This document shows, in pieces, positions 46,953-59,746 of a stretch of 64,000 bases of DNA (position 1 is the first letter of the stretch; the number at the start of each line of letters is the position of its first letter). The translations under genes and the position numbers were made by a program. The notes beneath the pieces are model-generated. The model worked only from the letters and a program-made list of their open reading frames with translations, was not told the DNA's origin and ran no database searches. This stretch comes from Pseudohalioglobus sediminis (GTDB lineage: Bacteria; Pseudomonadota; Gammaproteobacteria; Pseudomonadales; Halieaceae), in assembly GCF_008370495.1 (NCBI RefSeq), contig NZ_VTUX01000011.1:1-64000 (forward strand), given 5' to 3'.

Positions 46953-48809
46953 TTATTCCCCGCCTGAACTGGCGACTTTGGTACGGTGCAGTGGCTCAAC
47001 TTCGCCCCCGTCCAGATGCAGATTAATCTGTTTCTTGATGTTCCGCGCGCTGATCGGGGTACCGTCGAAGCACAGTACAGATTTCAGCTTGTCGGGGCCG
47101 AATTCGAACTCGGCCATCAGCAGTGTGCGCAACTGCGCATCGCGGTTCTGCTCGATCACGAACACCTGTTCATGCTCCTCAATGAATGACTTGACCTCAT
47201 GGTTGAAGGGGAAAGCGCGCACTCGCATCGCGTCCATGTGCACACCTTCCTTGGCGAGGTAGTCCAGCGCTTCACGGGAAGACTCTTCACTGGTGCCGAA
47301 GTACAGCACCGCGACATCGGTTTCCTGTGCGGCTTTGACTACTTCGGGCCCAGGTACATATTCCTTGATCGTGTCCCACTTGCGCATCAGGCGCAGCATG
47401 TTCTCTTCGTACTCCTCGCCCTTCTCGGTGTACACGGCTTTCTCATCCCGCGAGGTACCCCGGGTAAAGAAGGCCCCGCGATCTGGGTGAGTGGCCGGGT
47501 AGGTGCGATAACAGATGGCATCACCGTCCACATCCATGTAGCGGCCAAACTCCTTGCCGGCTTCTAGCTCTTCTGCGGTCATGACCTTGCCGCGATCGTA
47601 TTCGCGCCCATCTTCCCATTCCAGCGGAGCAGACATGTTGTCGTTCATGCCCAGATCGAGGTCCGTCATGACGATAATCGGTGTTTGCAGCCGCTCGGCC
47701 AGGTCGAATGCCTGCGCGCCAAAATCAAAGCACTCCTTGGGCGTCGACGGAAACAGCAACACCTGCTTGGTGTCACCGTGTGAGGCGTAGGCCGTTGAGA
47801 GGATATCTGACTGCTGGGTGCGCGTCGGCATTCCCGTGGACGGACCCGCCCGCTGCACATCAAACAGCACGGTAGGAATTTCGGCGAAGTACGCCAGGCC
47901 CAGGAATTCACTCATCAGTGACACGCCGGGGCCACTGGTCGCGGTGAACGATCTCGCCCCGTTCCAGCCGGCGCCAATGACCATGCCAATCGCGGACAGT
48001 TCATCCTCCGCCTGCACGATGGCGTAGTTCTTGCGGCCGGTGCCCGGATCGATGCGCACCCGGCGCGCGTATTTTTCGAAGGCGTCAACCACCGAGGTAG
48101 ACGGCGTGATCGGGTACCACGCAGCCACCGTCGCACCACCGTATACGGCACCGAGGCCGAGTGCGGTATTGCCGTCCAGCAGTATTTTGTCACCGACCGC
48201 ATCCGCCGTTTGCACACGAATACCGATCGGGCAATCAAAATGATTGCGCGCATACTGGTTGCCCAGTTCCAGGGCGTGAATATTGGGAAGGATCAGCTTT
48301 TCCTTACCTTTAAACTGGTCCGCCACCAGATCTGTGAGCACTTTGAAATCCATGTCCAACAGCGCCGCCAGCGCGCCCACGTAGATCACATTCTTGAACA
48401 ACTGGCGCTGTCTCGGGTCCTGGTATTCTTCGTTACAGATACGCGTGAGCGGAATACCGATGATGTTGACGTCATTGCGTACCAGGCGCAGATCGAGAGG
48501 CTTGGTATTGTCGTAGATAAAATAGCCGCCCGGCTCAACCTCCTGGATATCCTGCGCCATGCTCTGTGGATTGACTGAAAGAGCGATGTCGATACCGCCG
48601 CGCCGGCCCAGGTAGCCCTCCTCGCTCACCCTCACCTCGTACCACGTGGGCAGGCCCTGGATATTGGAAGGGAAAATATTTTTCGGACTGACGGGCAGCC
48701 CCATACGGAACAGCGCCTTGGCAAACATGTTGTTGGCACTGGCAGAACCGGTGCCGTTAACGTTGGCAAATTTGATAACGAAGTCGTTGACGGATTCGAG
48801 TTGCTTCAT
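46953..48809 (-). CDS. korA: 2-oxoacid:ferredoxin oxidoreductase alpha subunit (gamma-alpha fusion, KorA-like)
   Basis: A 618-aa fusion. The N-terminal gamma domain (~1-190) begins VNDFVIKFANVNGTGSASAN. The alpha domain (~200-420) contains GNTALGLGAVYGGATVAAWYPITPSTSV-type sequence and ends its pyrimidine-binding part at RAGPSTGMPTRTQQSDIL. A C-terminal domain II (~500-610) completes it. This two-subunit layout is that of aerobic-type KOR rather than four-subunit enzymes. It sits 3 bases after the GltD-like gene. Confidence 0.9.
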   Translation of the reverse strand: MKQLESVNDFVIKFANVNGTGSASANNMFAKALFRMGLPVSPKNIFPSNIQGLPTWYEVRVSEEGYLGRRGGIDIALSVNPQSMAQDIQEVEPGGYFIYDNTKPLDLRLVRNDVNIIGIPLTRICNEEYQDPRQRQLFKNVIYVGALAALLDMDFKVLTDLVADQFKGKEKLILPNIHALELGNQYARNHFDCPIGIRVQTADAVGDKILLDGNTALGLGAVYGGATVAAWYPITPSTSVVDAFEKYARRVRIDPGTGRKNYAIVQAEDELSAIGMVIGAGWNGARSFTATSGPGVSLMSEFLGLAYFAEIPTVLFDVQRAGPSTGMPTRTQQSDILSTAYASHGDTKQVLLFPSTPKECFDFGAQAFDLAERLQTPIIVMTDLDLGMNDNMSAPLEWEDGREYDRGKVMTAEELEAGKEFGRYMDVDGDAICYRTYPATHPDRGAFFTRGTSRDEKAVYTEKGEEYEENMLRLMRKWDTIKEYVPGPEVVKAAQETDVAVLYFGTSEESSREALDYLAKEGVHMDAMRVRAFPFNHEVKSFIEEHEQVFVIEQNRDAQLRTLLMAEFEFGPDKLKSVLCFDGTPISARNIKKQINLHLDGGEVEPLHRTKVASSGGE

Positions 48810-48812
48810 GGA

Positions 48813-50585
48813 TTACTGCCCCGCCGTGGTGACATGGTAGAGGAATTTTTGCATGTCCCAGGCCGATGTGGGGCAGCGTTCAGCGCAGAGTCCGCAATGC
48901 AGGCAGACATTTTCGTCTTTAACCATCACCCGGGTGGTGGGCAGGTCAGCTGATACGTAGAGGTCCTGGGCCGTATTGCCAGCGGGGGCAGTCAGGCGTG
49001 TACGCAGTTCCTCCTCCTCCCCGTTGGCGGTGAAGGTAATGCAGTCGGTAGGACAGATATCCACGCAGGCGTCGCACTCGATACAGCGCTTCTCTTCAAA
49101 CACGGTCTGCACGTCGCAGTTGAGGCAGCGCTCTGCCTCCTTGTACCCGGTATCCGCATCAAAGCCCAGCTCCACCTCCATCTTGCGATCGGACAGTGTT
49201 TTCTCCAGCGGCGCCAGCGGCACGATATAGCGTTGATCCGACGCCACTGCGTTGTCATAACTCCATTCGTGCACGCCCATTTTCTGGCTTGCAAGCGTGA
49301 CCCCGGGGGGTGGTCGTTCTGACACCGGCTCACCGCGACAGAACTTGTCAATGCTGATAGCCGCCTGGTGACCGTGCGCCACCGCCGTGATGACGTTCTC
49401 CGGCCCGAAGGCCGCGTCGCCGCCGAAGAAGATCCTGTCGTTGGTGGATTGGAAAGTGACCGGGTCCACAACGGGCATATCCCATTTGTCGAACTCAATG
49501 CCCAGGTCTCTTTCTATCCACGGGAAGGAGTTTTCCTGGCCGATGGCCATCAACACCACATCAGCCTCCATGAAAACCAGCGGCTCCCCGGTAGGCACCA
49601 GGCTGCGTTTGCCGTCATCGTCGTAGCGAGCTTCTACTTTTTCGAAATGCATGCCCTTGAACTCGCCATCCTCGACCACGAACTCTTTCGGTACGTGGTT
49701 GTTGTAGATGGGGATGCCCTCGTGCATGGCGTCTTCTTTTTCCCAGGGCGATGCTTTCATATCCTCGAACGGACTGCGCACCACCACCCTGACATCCTCG
49801 CCGCCGAGACGTTTGGACGTGCGACAGCAGTCCATGGCGGTGTTGCCGCCACCCAGAACCAGCACACGAGGCTCGATCTTGTCGGTATGCTCGAAGGCGA
49901 CGCTGGCAAGCCAGTCGATGCCGAGGTGAACATGTTCCGCGGCGTCTTCCAGGCCAGGAAGATTCAAGCCCTTACCGCGGGGCGCGCCAGTGCCCACAAA
50001 AATGGCGTCGTAGCCTTTATCCAGTACTTCCCGCAGGCTCTCAACCCAGACATCAAAGGTGGCATTGATATCCATGTCGAGGATGTAGTTGACCTCTTCG
50101 TTAAGTACTTCTTCCGGCAGGCGAAAGGAAGGTATCTGGCTGCGCATCATGCCACCACCGGCAAACTGGTTGTCATAGACATCGATGCTATAACCCAGCG
50201 GTGCGAGGTCGCGTGCGACGGTCAGCGAAGCGGGACCGGCGCCGATCAGCGCAATGCGCTTGCCATTTTTCTGCTGCGGAACCGTCGGCAGCCTGTCGCG
50301 GATATCGGATTTGTTATCGGCAGCGACACGCTTGAGGCGACAGATTGCGACCGGTTCATCCTCTACCCGGCCGCGACGGCAGGCCGGTTCACAGGGGCGA
50401 TCGCAGGTGCGCCCGAGCACACCGGGAAAGACGTTCGACTGCCAGTTGATCATGTAGGCATCATCGTAGCGTTCCGCCGCGATCAGGCGAATGTACTCCG
50501 GCACCGGTGTGTGTGCGGGGCAGGCATACTGGCAATCGACTACTTTGTGGAAGTACTCTGGATCTTGGATATCGGTTGGTTTCAC
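48813..50585 (-). CDS. GltD-like FAD/NAD(P) oxidoreductase with ferredoxin domains, KOR-associated
   Basis: A 590-aa protein. The N-terminal GltD-type Fe-S domain has Cys in CQYACPAHTPVPEYI (18, 22) and CDRPCEPACRRG (61, 65, 69) plus Cys82. An FAD domain follows with IALIGAGPASLTVARDLA at ~111-128, and an NAD(P) domain with VLVLGGGNTAMDCCRTSKRL at ~245. Two C-terminal ferredoxin motifs follow: CIECDACVDICPTD and CLHCGLCAERCPTS. It could pass electrons between KOR and NAD(P); that role is inferred from domains and tight linkage to korAB. The start is GTG at 50585, with GAAGAG seven bases upstream. Confidence 0.85.
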   Translation of the reverse strand: MKPTDIQDPEYFHKVVDCQYACPAHTPVPEYIRLIAAERYDDAYMINWQSNVFPGVLGRTCDRPCEPACRRGRVEDEPVAICRLKRVAADNKSDIRDRLPTVPQQKNGKRIALIGAGPASLTVARDLAPLGYSIDVYDNQFAGGGMMRSQIPSFRLPEEVLNEEVNYILDMDINATFDVWVESLREVLDKGYDAIFVGTGAPRGKGLNLPGLEDAAEHVHLGIDWLASVAFEHTDKIEPRVLVLGGGNTAMDCCRTSKRLGGEDVRVVVRSPFEDMKASPWEKEDAMHEGIPIYNNHVPKEFVVEDGEFKGMHFEKVEARYDDDGKRSLVPTGEPLVFMEADVVLMAIGQENSFPWIERDLGIEFDKWDMPVVDPVTFQSTNDRIFFGGDAAFGPENVITAVAHGHQAAISIDKFCRGEPVSERPPPGVTLASQKMGVHEWSYDNAVASDQRYIVPLAPLEKTLSDRKMEVELGFDADTGYKEAERCLNCDVQTVFEEKRCIECDACVDICPTDCITFTANGEEEELRTRLTAPAGNTAQDLYVSADLPTTRVMVKDENVCLHCGLCAERCPTSAWDMQKFLYHVTTAGQ

Positions 50586-50681
50586 GTTGAGGCTCTTCAG
50601 TCGCTTTGGCGACGCGGCAACATGCGCGTCACAAACGTTGAAGATTGTTGCACATGTGTATCAGCAATGCATCAGGCCCGC

Positions 50682-50731
50682 AGTATAGAAAACGTTACTT
50701 ATCCGTGACTTATGCACGTTTTCGCATAAGT
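50682..50731 (-). promoter_or_regulatory. kor cluster promoter with palindromic candidate operator
   Basis: On the minus strand a TATACT -10 (50682-50687) has no good -35. Instead the interrupted palindrome ACTTATGC (50708-50715) / GCATAAGT (50724-50731) is centred ~45 bp ahead of the expected start. An extra half-site GTTACTTAT (50694-50702) lies between. An activator bound there would replace the -35 contact; this is inference. Confidence 0.5.
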
Positions 50732-50766
50732 AACAGTAATACCCCATATGTGTTCAGGGTTAACTT

Positions 50767-54330
<3,564 letters not shown>

Positions 54331-54342
54331 TACCTCGACCTA

Positions 54343-57300
54343 TCAGCTTGCCGCCAGTTCGGCGGCTTCGTCCACATCGACTGTCACCAGGCGAGAAACG
54401 CCCGGTTCGTGCATGGTAACACCCATTAGTTGATCTGCCTGTTCCATGGTGATCTTGTTGTGGGTAATGAAAATGAACTGCACCTTCTCCGACATTTCCT
54501 TGACCATGCGGGCATAGCGCGCGGTGTTGGCGTCATCCAGCGGTGCATCGACCTCGTCCAGCATACAGAATGGTGCCGGATTGAGCTGGAAAATGGAAAA
54601 CACCAGCGCGATGGCGGTCAGGGCCTTCTCACCGCCGGAAAGCAGGTGAATGGTGCTGTTTTTCTTGCCCGGTGGCCTCGCCATGATAGCGATGCCGGTA
54701 TTGAGCAGGTCGTCTCCCGTCATTTCCAGGTAGGCACTGCCACCGCCGAAGACGCGCGGGAACAGCTCCTGTAAACCACCGTTGACCTGGTCGAAGGTTT
54801 CCTGGAAGCGATTCCGCGTTTCCTTGTCGATCTTGCGGATGGCATTCTCGAGCGTGTTGAGTGCTGTCTCCAGATCCTCGTTCTGCGCATCGAGATAGTT
54901 CTTGCGCTCGGACTGCAGCGTGTATTCGTCAATCGCAGCGAGGTTGATCGGGCCCAGCCTGGCAATGCGGCTGGCAATTTTCTCCAGCTGACGCTGCCAC
55001 TCGGCTTCGGAGGCTTCTTCAGGCATGCTCGCCAGCACCGCGTCGACATCCTGCTCGGCTTCCTGCAGCTGGCGCTGTATGTTCTCGCGCTGCACCTGCA
55101 GTGTTTGGCCGTTGATGCGCTGCTGCTCCAGTTCATTGCGCACGGACTCGGCGCGATGCTCGATACCGGCGCGTTGCTGCTCGAGCTCACGCAGGCTGTG
55201 ATCGATTTCGGCGACCGACTGGCGTGCCTCGGTCAGCTCTCCTTCGGCCTGCAGGCGCAACTCCAGTTGTGCCTCCAGCTCGGTCTGCAGGCCCTCCAGC
55301 GGATTGTCGTTATCGTGGACATTGCGCTGCAGTGCCTCGCGGCGCTCACGCAGCTGGGCGACCTGGCTGTTGGTACGATCGATGGATTCTCGCATCGAGC
55401 TCAACTGCGTCTGCAATGACTGGTGACGCATGGCGGCGCGATGCGCCACATCCTTGTCATGCCTGGCCTTCTGCCGGCAGGTATCGAGCTGACCGCGAGT
55501 TTCGTCGCGAACCGAAAGCAGTTCCTCGCGCCGATGGGAATCGCTATCCATGGATTCAATCGCCTCGGCCAGCAACTGCCTGGCCTCGGCTACTGACTCC
55601 TGCTCCTGCCTGAATTGCTCACGGGCTTCCTGCAGGTCGGTATCGAGACGCTCGCGACGGGCGGTCAGCTGCTCTACCCGCGCCTGCAGTGCGGAAAGCT
55701 GCGAGCTCAATTCGGCATGCTCGCGCGTGGCACCCTGCAACTCGCGCTGCGCGGCCTGGCGCGCGTCTTCAAGTTCCTTCAGCTCGCGCTCGGCGCGCTG
55801 CTGCGCCAGCTCCAGTTCCTGCTCGCGATCACTGGCGGCGGCGAGGTCCTGTTCAAGCTGCTCGAGCTCCTGCTGGCGCTGGATCACGCCACCGTGCTGT
55901 TGCGCCAGGCGCGTAATCCGTAACCAGTTCGGGCCCAGCCAGATCCCCTCTGGCGTAATAACCGATTCGCCGGCTGACAGACCGGGGCGCAGGGCCATGG
56001 CCTCGGCCAGGTCATTGGCCACTTTCACGCCACGCAACAGGGCGTCGGCCCTGCCACCACTCTGTACTTTGGACGCCAGGTACTGTGGCGATACCGGCGC
56101 CTGCGCCGCCGACTCGAGTAGTGCCAACTGGCCCTGCTCCAGGCTGCCCAGCATCTGCCCGAGCTCACCGAGATTGTCCACGCACACCGCCTGCAGGTAG
56201 TCACCGAGCACGGTTTCCACGGCCAGCTGCCAACCATCATCCACCTGCAACTGCTCCAGCAGGCGGGGCTTGTCCGCCAGTTGCTGCGCCTGCAGCCACT
56301 CACCCACTTCGGCGCTGCCGTCTTCCATGGCCGCCTGCTGCAACGCCTCCAGGGAGGCCTGGCGCCCGCGGAGTTGCTGCAGGCTGGAACGCACCGCGTT
56401 GAGCTCTGTCGACAGCCGGCTGCTGCGCTCCCGCGTCGCCGATATCTGTTCCACGGCTTGCTCGGCGCTGCCTTCGTGTGTCGCCATGATCATCTCGACT
56501 TCGGCCAACTGTTCGGCCAATGTCTCCATCTCGCCGTCATCTGGCCCGGGAGCCAGGGCCGACTGCTCTTCTTCCAGCTGGCGCGTACGCCCCTGGATAC
56601 GCTGCAATACCTGCTCCAGGTGCTGGATGCGCGACTGCTGAACCTCCGCCTGCTGGCGTGGTTCGGCCGCATGCTGGTTGAACTCATCCCACTGGTTCTG
56701 CCAGGCATGCATGGCGTCTTCGGCCTGCAGCAGCGCCTCTGCGCTGGCCTCCTCTACGGCCTGCAGCATTTCCAGCTCAGGCGCCAGTGCTTCCATTTCC
56801 TGCTCCCAGCCAAGCAGCTTGTCGCGATCGTCACCGAGGTGGCTCTCGGCCTGCTCCAGCGAATCACTGGTCTGCTGCAGGTCTTCCGCCAGCTGCCGAC
56901 TGCGCTCCTGCTGGTGCTTGATGGTCTGCTCGATACGCGCCACTTCGGAACCCAGCGAGTAGTAGGTCGCCTGCACCTTGTTGAAGGTGTCGGTGCGATC
57001 CGCATGCTCGACCCGCTGTTGTTCTATCGCCGTATCGACCTGCTGATGCTCTGCGTGTACCGCTTCCAGTTTGACTTCCAGTTCACCAATGGCCTGGGTG
57101 ACCGCTCTTACCTGACCGTCCAGTTGCGCCCACTGCAGCGCCAGCAACTGTGCCTTGTAGCGCCGTTCTTCTTCTTTAAATTCGCTGTACTTTTCCGCCG
57201 CCTGGGCCTGGCGTTGCAGGTGCTGCAGCTGGCGATCCAACTCATCGCGCAGGTCCGTCAGCCGCTCGAGGTTCTCCAGGGTGCGGCGCATGCGGCTCTC

Positions 57301-57840
57301 TGTTTCCTTGCGCCGCTCCTTGTATTTGGAGATGCCCGCCGCCTCCTCGATAAAGATGCGCAACTCCTCGGGCTTGGATTCAATCAGCCTGGAGATCATG
57401 CCCTGTTCGATAATGGCGTAACTGCGCGGGCCGAGGCCGGTACCGAGGAAAATATCGGTAATATCCCGCCGCCGGCACTTGGTGCCATTGAGGAAATACT
57501 CCGACTGCCCTTCCCGGGACACGGAGCGGCGGATGGATATCTCTGCGTAGCTGGCATACTCACCGCCGACGCCGCCGTCGTGGTTGTCAAAAACCAGCTC
57601 GATCGAGGCCTGACCTACCGGCTGCCGGTTAACCGATCCGTTGAAGATGACATCGGTCATGGACTCGCCGCGCAGGTTCTTGGCGGAGCTCTCGCCCATC
57701 ACCCAGCGCACGGCATCGATGACATTGGATTTACCGCAGCCGTTGGGGCCCACGACAGCGCACATATTGCTGGGGAAATTGACGGTCGTAGGGTCGACGA
57801 AAGATTTGAAACCCGCCAGCTTGATAGACTTTAGTCGCAT
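54343..57840 (-). CDS. smc: chromosome partition protein Smc
   Basis: A 1165-aa SMC ATPase that organises chromosomes. The N-terminal Walker A is VGPNGCGKSNVIDAVRWVMG; two long coiled coils (~165-500 and ~650-1000) flank a hinge domain (~515-640); the C-terminal ABC signature is LLSGGEKALTAIALVFSIF and Walker B is FCMLDEVDAPLDD. Having smc rather than mukB fits Pseudomonas-like gammaproteobacteria. ScpA/ScpB are not in the window. Confidence 0.98.
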   Translation of the reverse strand: MRLKSIKLAGFKSFVDPTTVNFPSNMCAVVGPNGCGKSNVIDAVRWVMGESSAKNLRGESMTDVIFNGSVNRQPVGQASIELVFDNHDGGVGGEYASYAEISIRRSVSREGQSEYFLNGTKCRRRDITDIFLGTGLGPRSYAIIEQGMISRLIESKPEELRIFIEEAAGISKYKERRKETESRMRRTLENLERLTDLRDELDRQLQHLQRQAQAAEKYSEFKEEERRYKAQLLALQWAQLDGQVRAVTQAIGELEVKLEAVHAEHQQVDTAIEQQRVEHADRTDTFNKVQATYYSLGSEVARIEQTIKHQQERSRQLAEDLQQTSDSLEQAESHLGDDRDKLLGWEQEMEALAPELEMLQAVEEASAEALLQAEDAMHAWQNQWDEFNQHAAEPRQQAEVQQSRIQHLEQVLQRIQGRTRQLEEEQSALAPGPDDGEMETLAEQLAEVEMIMATHEGSAEQAVEQISATRERSSRLSTELNAVRSSLQQLRGRQASLEALQQAAMEDGSAEVGEWLQAQQLADKPRLLEQLQVDDGWQLAVETVLGDYLQAVCVDNLGELGQMLGSLEQGQLALLESAAQAPVSPQYLASKVQSGGRADALLRGVKVANDLAEAMALRPGLSAGESVITPEGIWLGPNWLRITRLAQQHGGVIQRQQELEQLEQDLAAASDREQELELAQQRAERELKELEDARQAAQRELQGATREHAELSSQLSALQARVEQLTARRERLDTDLQEAREQFRQEQESVAEARQLLAEAIESMDSDSHRREELLSVRDETRGQLDTCRQKARHDKDVAHRAAMRHQSLQTQLSSMRESIDRTNSQVAQLRERREALQRNVHDNDNPLEGLQTELEAQLELRLQAEGELTEARQSVAEIDHSLRELEQQRAGIEHRAESVRNELEQQRINGQTLQVQRENIQRQLQEAEQDVDAVLASMPEEASEAEWQRQLEKIASRIARLGPINLAAIDEYTLQSERKNYLDAQNEDLETALNTLENAIRKIDKETRNRFQETFDQVNGGLQELFPRVFGGGSAYLEMTGDDLLNTGIAIMARPPGKKNSTIHLLSGGEKALTAIALVFSIFQLNPAPFCMLDEVDAPLDDANTARYARMVKEMSEKVQFIFITHNKITMEQADQLMGVTMHEPGVSRLVTVDVDEAAELAAS

Positions 57841-57986
57841 TTAACTTTAACTACCCGCTATATCTTGCTGTTTTTTATATGTTTATCCGGGTTTTCACCA
57901 AAAAACACCCCAACCCGGGACCACAAGATGTAGTGTATAGACTTTAATCAGGCAACACTATGCCCCGACCAAAAAAAGCGCGAAAT

Positions 57987-59255
57987 TTAGCTTTTGCTAG
58001 CCCCGTCAGCGGCCTTGAGCACGATCGTCACGGCTGTTTCGGAGCTGTCGGGCACCAGCGGGCCGGCGCGACCAAGCCAGGTGGCGTTGGCTTCACCAGG
58101 GCGCCCCTCGGGCGACACCTGCACCACCACCAGCACCGATTCCGCTGTGGAGAGCTTCTGCCCCGCCATGGAGTGACTGTCGTCGAGGCGCAAGGTTGCA
58201 GGCAGATCGGCCCCGCGCAAGCGCTGCACCGCTATGGGCATACGGCTATCGCTATCGGCATGGCGCGCCAGCACAAATACAGTATCAGAGGCTGCAACGC
58301 TGGCACCTTCGGGCAGCGAGACCGACACCGTCACGCCAGGCGACGTCGCTGCATCGGTGCCGGGCGGCTCATTGGCGGCCACGCTGGCGGCCGGCGCAGC
58401 GTCGGCTGCCGCAGCGACGGCTGGCGCAGCGACGGCTGCCGCAGCGTCACCGAGTTTTTCACGCGCGCTGTCGATGATACCGCTGATCATGCGCCGGGTT
58501 TCGGAGCCCGGCGGCTCTACTGCCAGCAGCCGTTGCCAGTACTCGATGGCCGCCCGGTACTGGCCCTGTTCGTAAGAGGCCATTCCCAGCAGGCCCAGCG
58601 CCGTGCGCTGATGTGGGTCAATGGCAAGCGCCTGTTCTGCCCGCAGCCTGGCACTGTCATCCAGCACACGGCCGGCAGCGAGATAGCGCGCCTGGGCAGC
58701 ATAGGCCAGCGCCGCCGCATCTTCCGGCACCGCCTGAATCAGCTCATCGTAAGTCTCTGCAGCACGGGTGTAGTCCTGTGCGCCCATGTAGAAGCGCCCC
58801 AGCATGGCCACGTAGTGAAGGTTATCGGGGCGCTGCTGTGACCGCTTCTCGATCGCCAGCATCAGGGCGTCCATGTCCTCGGCGGTGCTGTTTTCATCCA
58901 GCGCCTGCAGTTCCCGGGCGATGATCACGTCGCGGGCACCACCGAGCTGGAAATACACCACTACGCTGAACAGCACTACTACTGGCAGCAGAATCCAGGC
59001 CGCAAAGCGCTGGCTGCCGCCGCCGGCATTGCTTTTCGCCGGCACCTGTTCGTCCTCGAGCAGCCTCAGTTGAGCATCTGCCGCCAGCGAATCGTTGCCC
59101 TCCTCAGCGAGTTCCTGCTGACGCAGGCGGTACCATTCCAGGTTGGCGCGCTCGAGGTCTTCATCGGTCGTGCCGTCACGCCGCTTCGGTGGCAGCAGGT
59201 AAAACAGGCCGCTTAACGCCAGCAACAGGGCGCATACGCTTAAAAACAGGGTCAT
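57987..59255 (-). CDS. ccmI: cytochrome c maturation protein CcmI
   Basis: A 422-aa apocytochrome c chaperone. The N-terminus has a first helix (~3-20), a cytoplasmic loop with a leucine-zipper-like stretch (LERANLEWYRLRQQELAEEG), and a second helix (~85-103). A periplasmic TPR domain follows (~130-290), then an Ala-rich linker (~275-305, encoded by 15-bp repeats) and a C-terminal beta domain (~310-415). Its start overlaps the ccmH stop (ATGA 59252-59255). Last gene of the ccm run. Confidence 0.93.
   Translation of the reverse strand: MTLFLSVCALLLALSGLFYLLPPKRRDGTTDEDLERANLEWYRLRQQELAEEGNDSLAADAQLRLLEDEQVPAKSNAGGGSQRFAAWILLPVVVLFSVVVYFQLGGARDVIIARELQALDENSTAEDMDALMLAIEKRSQQRPDNLHYVAMLGRFYMGAQDYTRAAETYDELIQAVPEDAAALAYAAQARYLAAGRVLDDSARLRAEQALAIDPHQRTALGLLGMASYEQGQYRAAIEYWQRLLAVEPPGSETRRMISGIIDSAREKLGDAAAAVAAPAVAAAADAAPAASVAANEPPGTDAATSPGVTVSVSLPEGASVAASDTVFVLARHADSDSRMPIAVQRLRGADLPATLRLDDSHSMAGQKLSTAESVLVVVQVSPEGRPGEANATWLGRAGPLVPDSSETAVTIVLKAADGASKS
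58396..58448. repeat. 3.5 copies of a 15-bp tandem repeat inside ccmI
   Basis: Units at 58396-58410, 58411-58425 and 58426-58440 plus a partial copy to 58448, consensus GCAGCGACGGCTGCC. The 15-bp period keeps the frame and encodes an Ala/Pro/Val/Asp linker between the TPR and C-terminal domains. Confidence 0.85.
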
Positions 59256-59746
59256 TCGCTATCGGCCTTTTTCATCAATTCCCGCAGACGCTGTTGTTCT
59301 GCATCGGTCAATTCACTCGCGGAAGCAGCGCCCTCCGTAGCGCCGGGCTGGCGACGGTCGCGCAGCGTCACCATGGCGATTACGACACCGAGGATCAGCA
59401 GTATGATCGGCGCCAGCCACAGCAACGCGGTGGCACCGCTGAAGCGCGGCCGGTAGCGAACGAATTCGCCGTAACGGTCCACCATGTACTGTCGTATCTC
59501 TTCATCGCTGGCGCCCTGTTCCAGTTGCTGGTGCAGCAGCTTGCGCAGGTCCTGGGAAATGGGGGCATTGGAGTCGGCGATATTCTGGTTCTGGCACTTG
59601 GGGCAGCGCAGTTCGGCACTGAGTTCCTGGTAGCGCTCTTCCAGCTCAGGCTCGGTGAACTCGTAGGTCTCTATTACCGCCCTGGAGGGGGCAGCCGCCA
59701 GCACGGCGGCAAGCAGCAGGGAAACGAGCAGCGCCTGACGCATCAT
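59252..59746 (-). CDS. ccmH: cytochrome c maturation protein CcmH
   Basis: A 164-aa protein with a signal peptide/first helix (~1-22), a periplasmic three-helix domain containing the redox pair in ELRCPKCQNQNI (Cys48, Cys51), and a C-terminal membrane helix (~103-125). It keeps apocytochrome haem-binding cysteines reduced for haem ligation. ATG at 59746 overlaps the ccmG stop. The separate ccmH and ccmI genes follow the Pseudomonas arrangement rather than the E. coli fusion. Confidence 0.95.
   Translation of the reverse strand: MMRQALLVSLLLAAVLAAAPSRAVIETYEFTEPELEERYQELSAELRCPKCQNQNIADSNAPISQDLRKLLHQQLEQGASDEEIRQYMVDRYGEFVRYRPRFSGATALLWLAPIILLILGVVIAMVTLRDRRQPGATEGAASASELTDAEQQRLRELMKKADSE

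Noticed and set aside
49368-50708. Plus-strand open frame (~446 codons) opposite the GltD-like gene
   Set aside because: The antisense shadow of a gene with clear FAD, NAD(P) and ferredoxin motifs.
56281-57834. Long plus-strand open frame (~517 codons) opposite smc
   Set aside because: It lies wholly antisense to a complete smc gene with all SMC motifs; it reflects GC-rich codon bias, not a second gene.
57841-57986. Regulatory or RNA element in the smc-ccmI intergenic space
   Set aside because: There is a CCGGGTT/AACCCGG inverted repeat with a long loop and a loose TTGGTG-TATAAA promoter-like pair, but neither is convincing.
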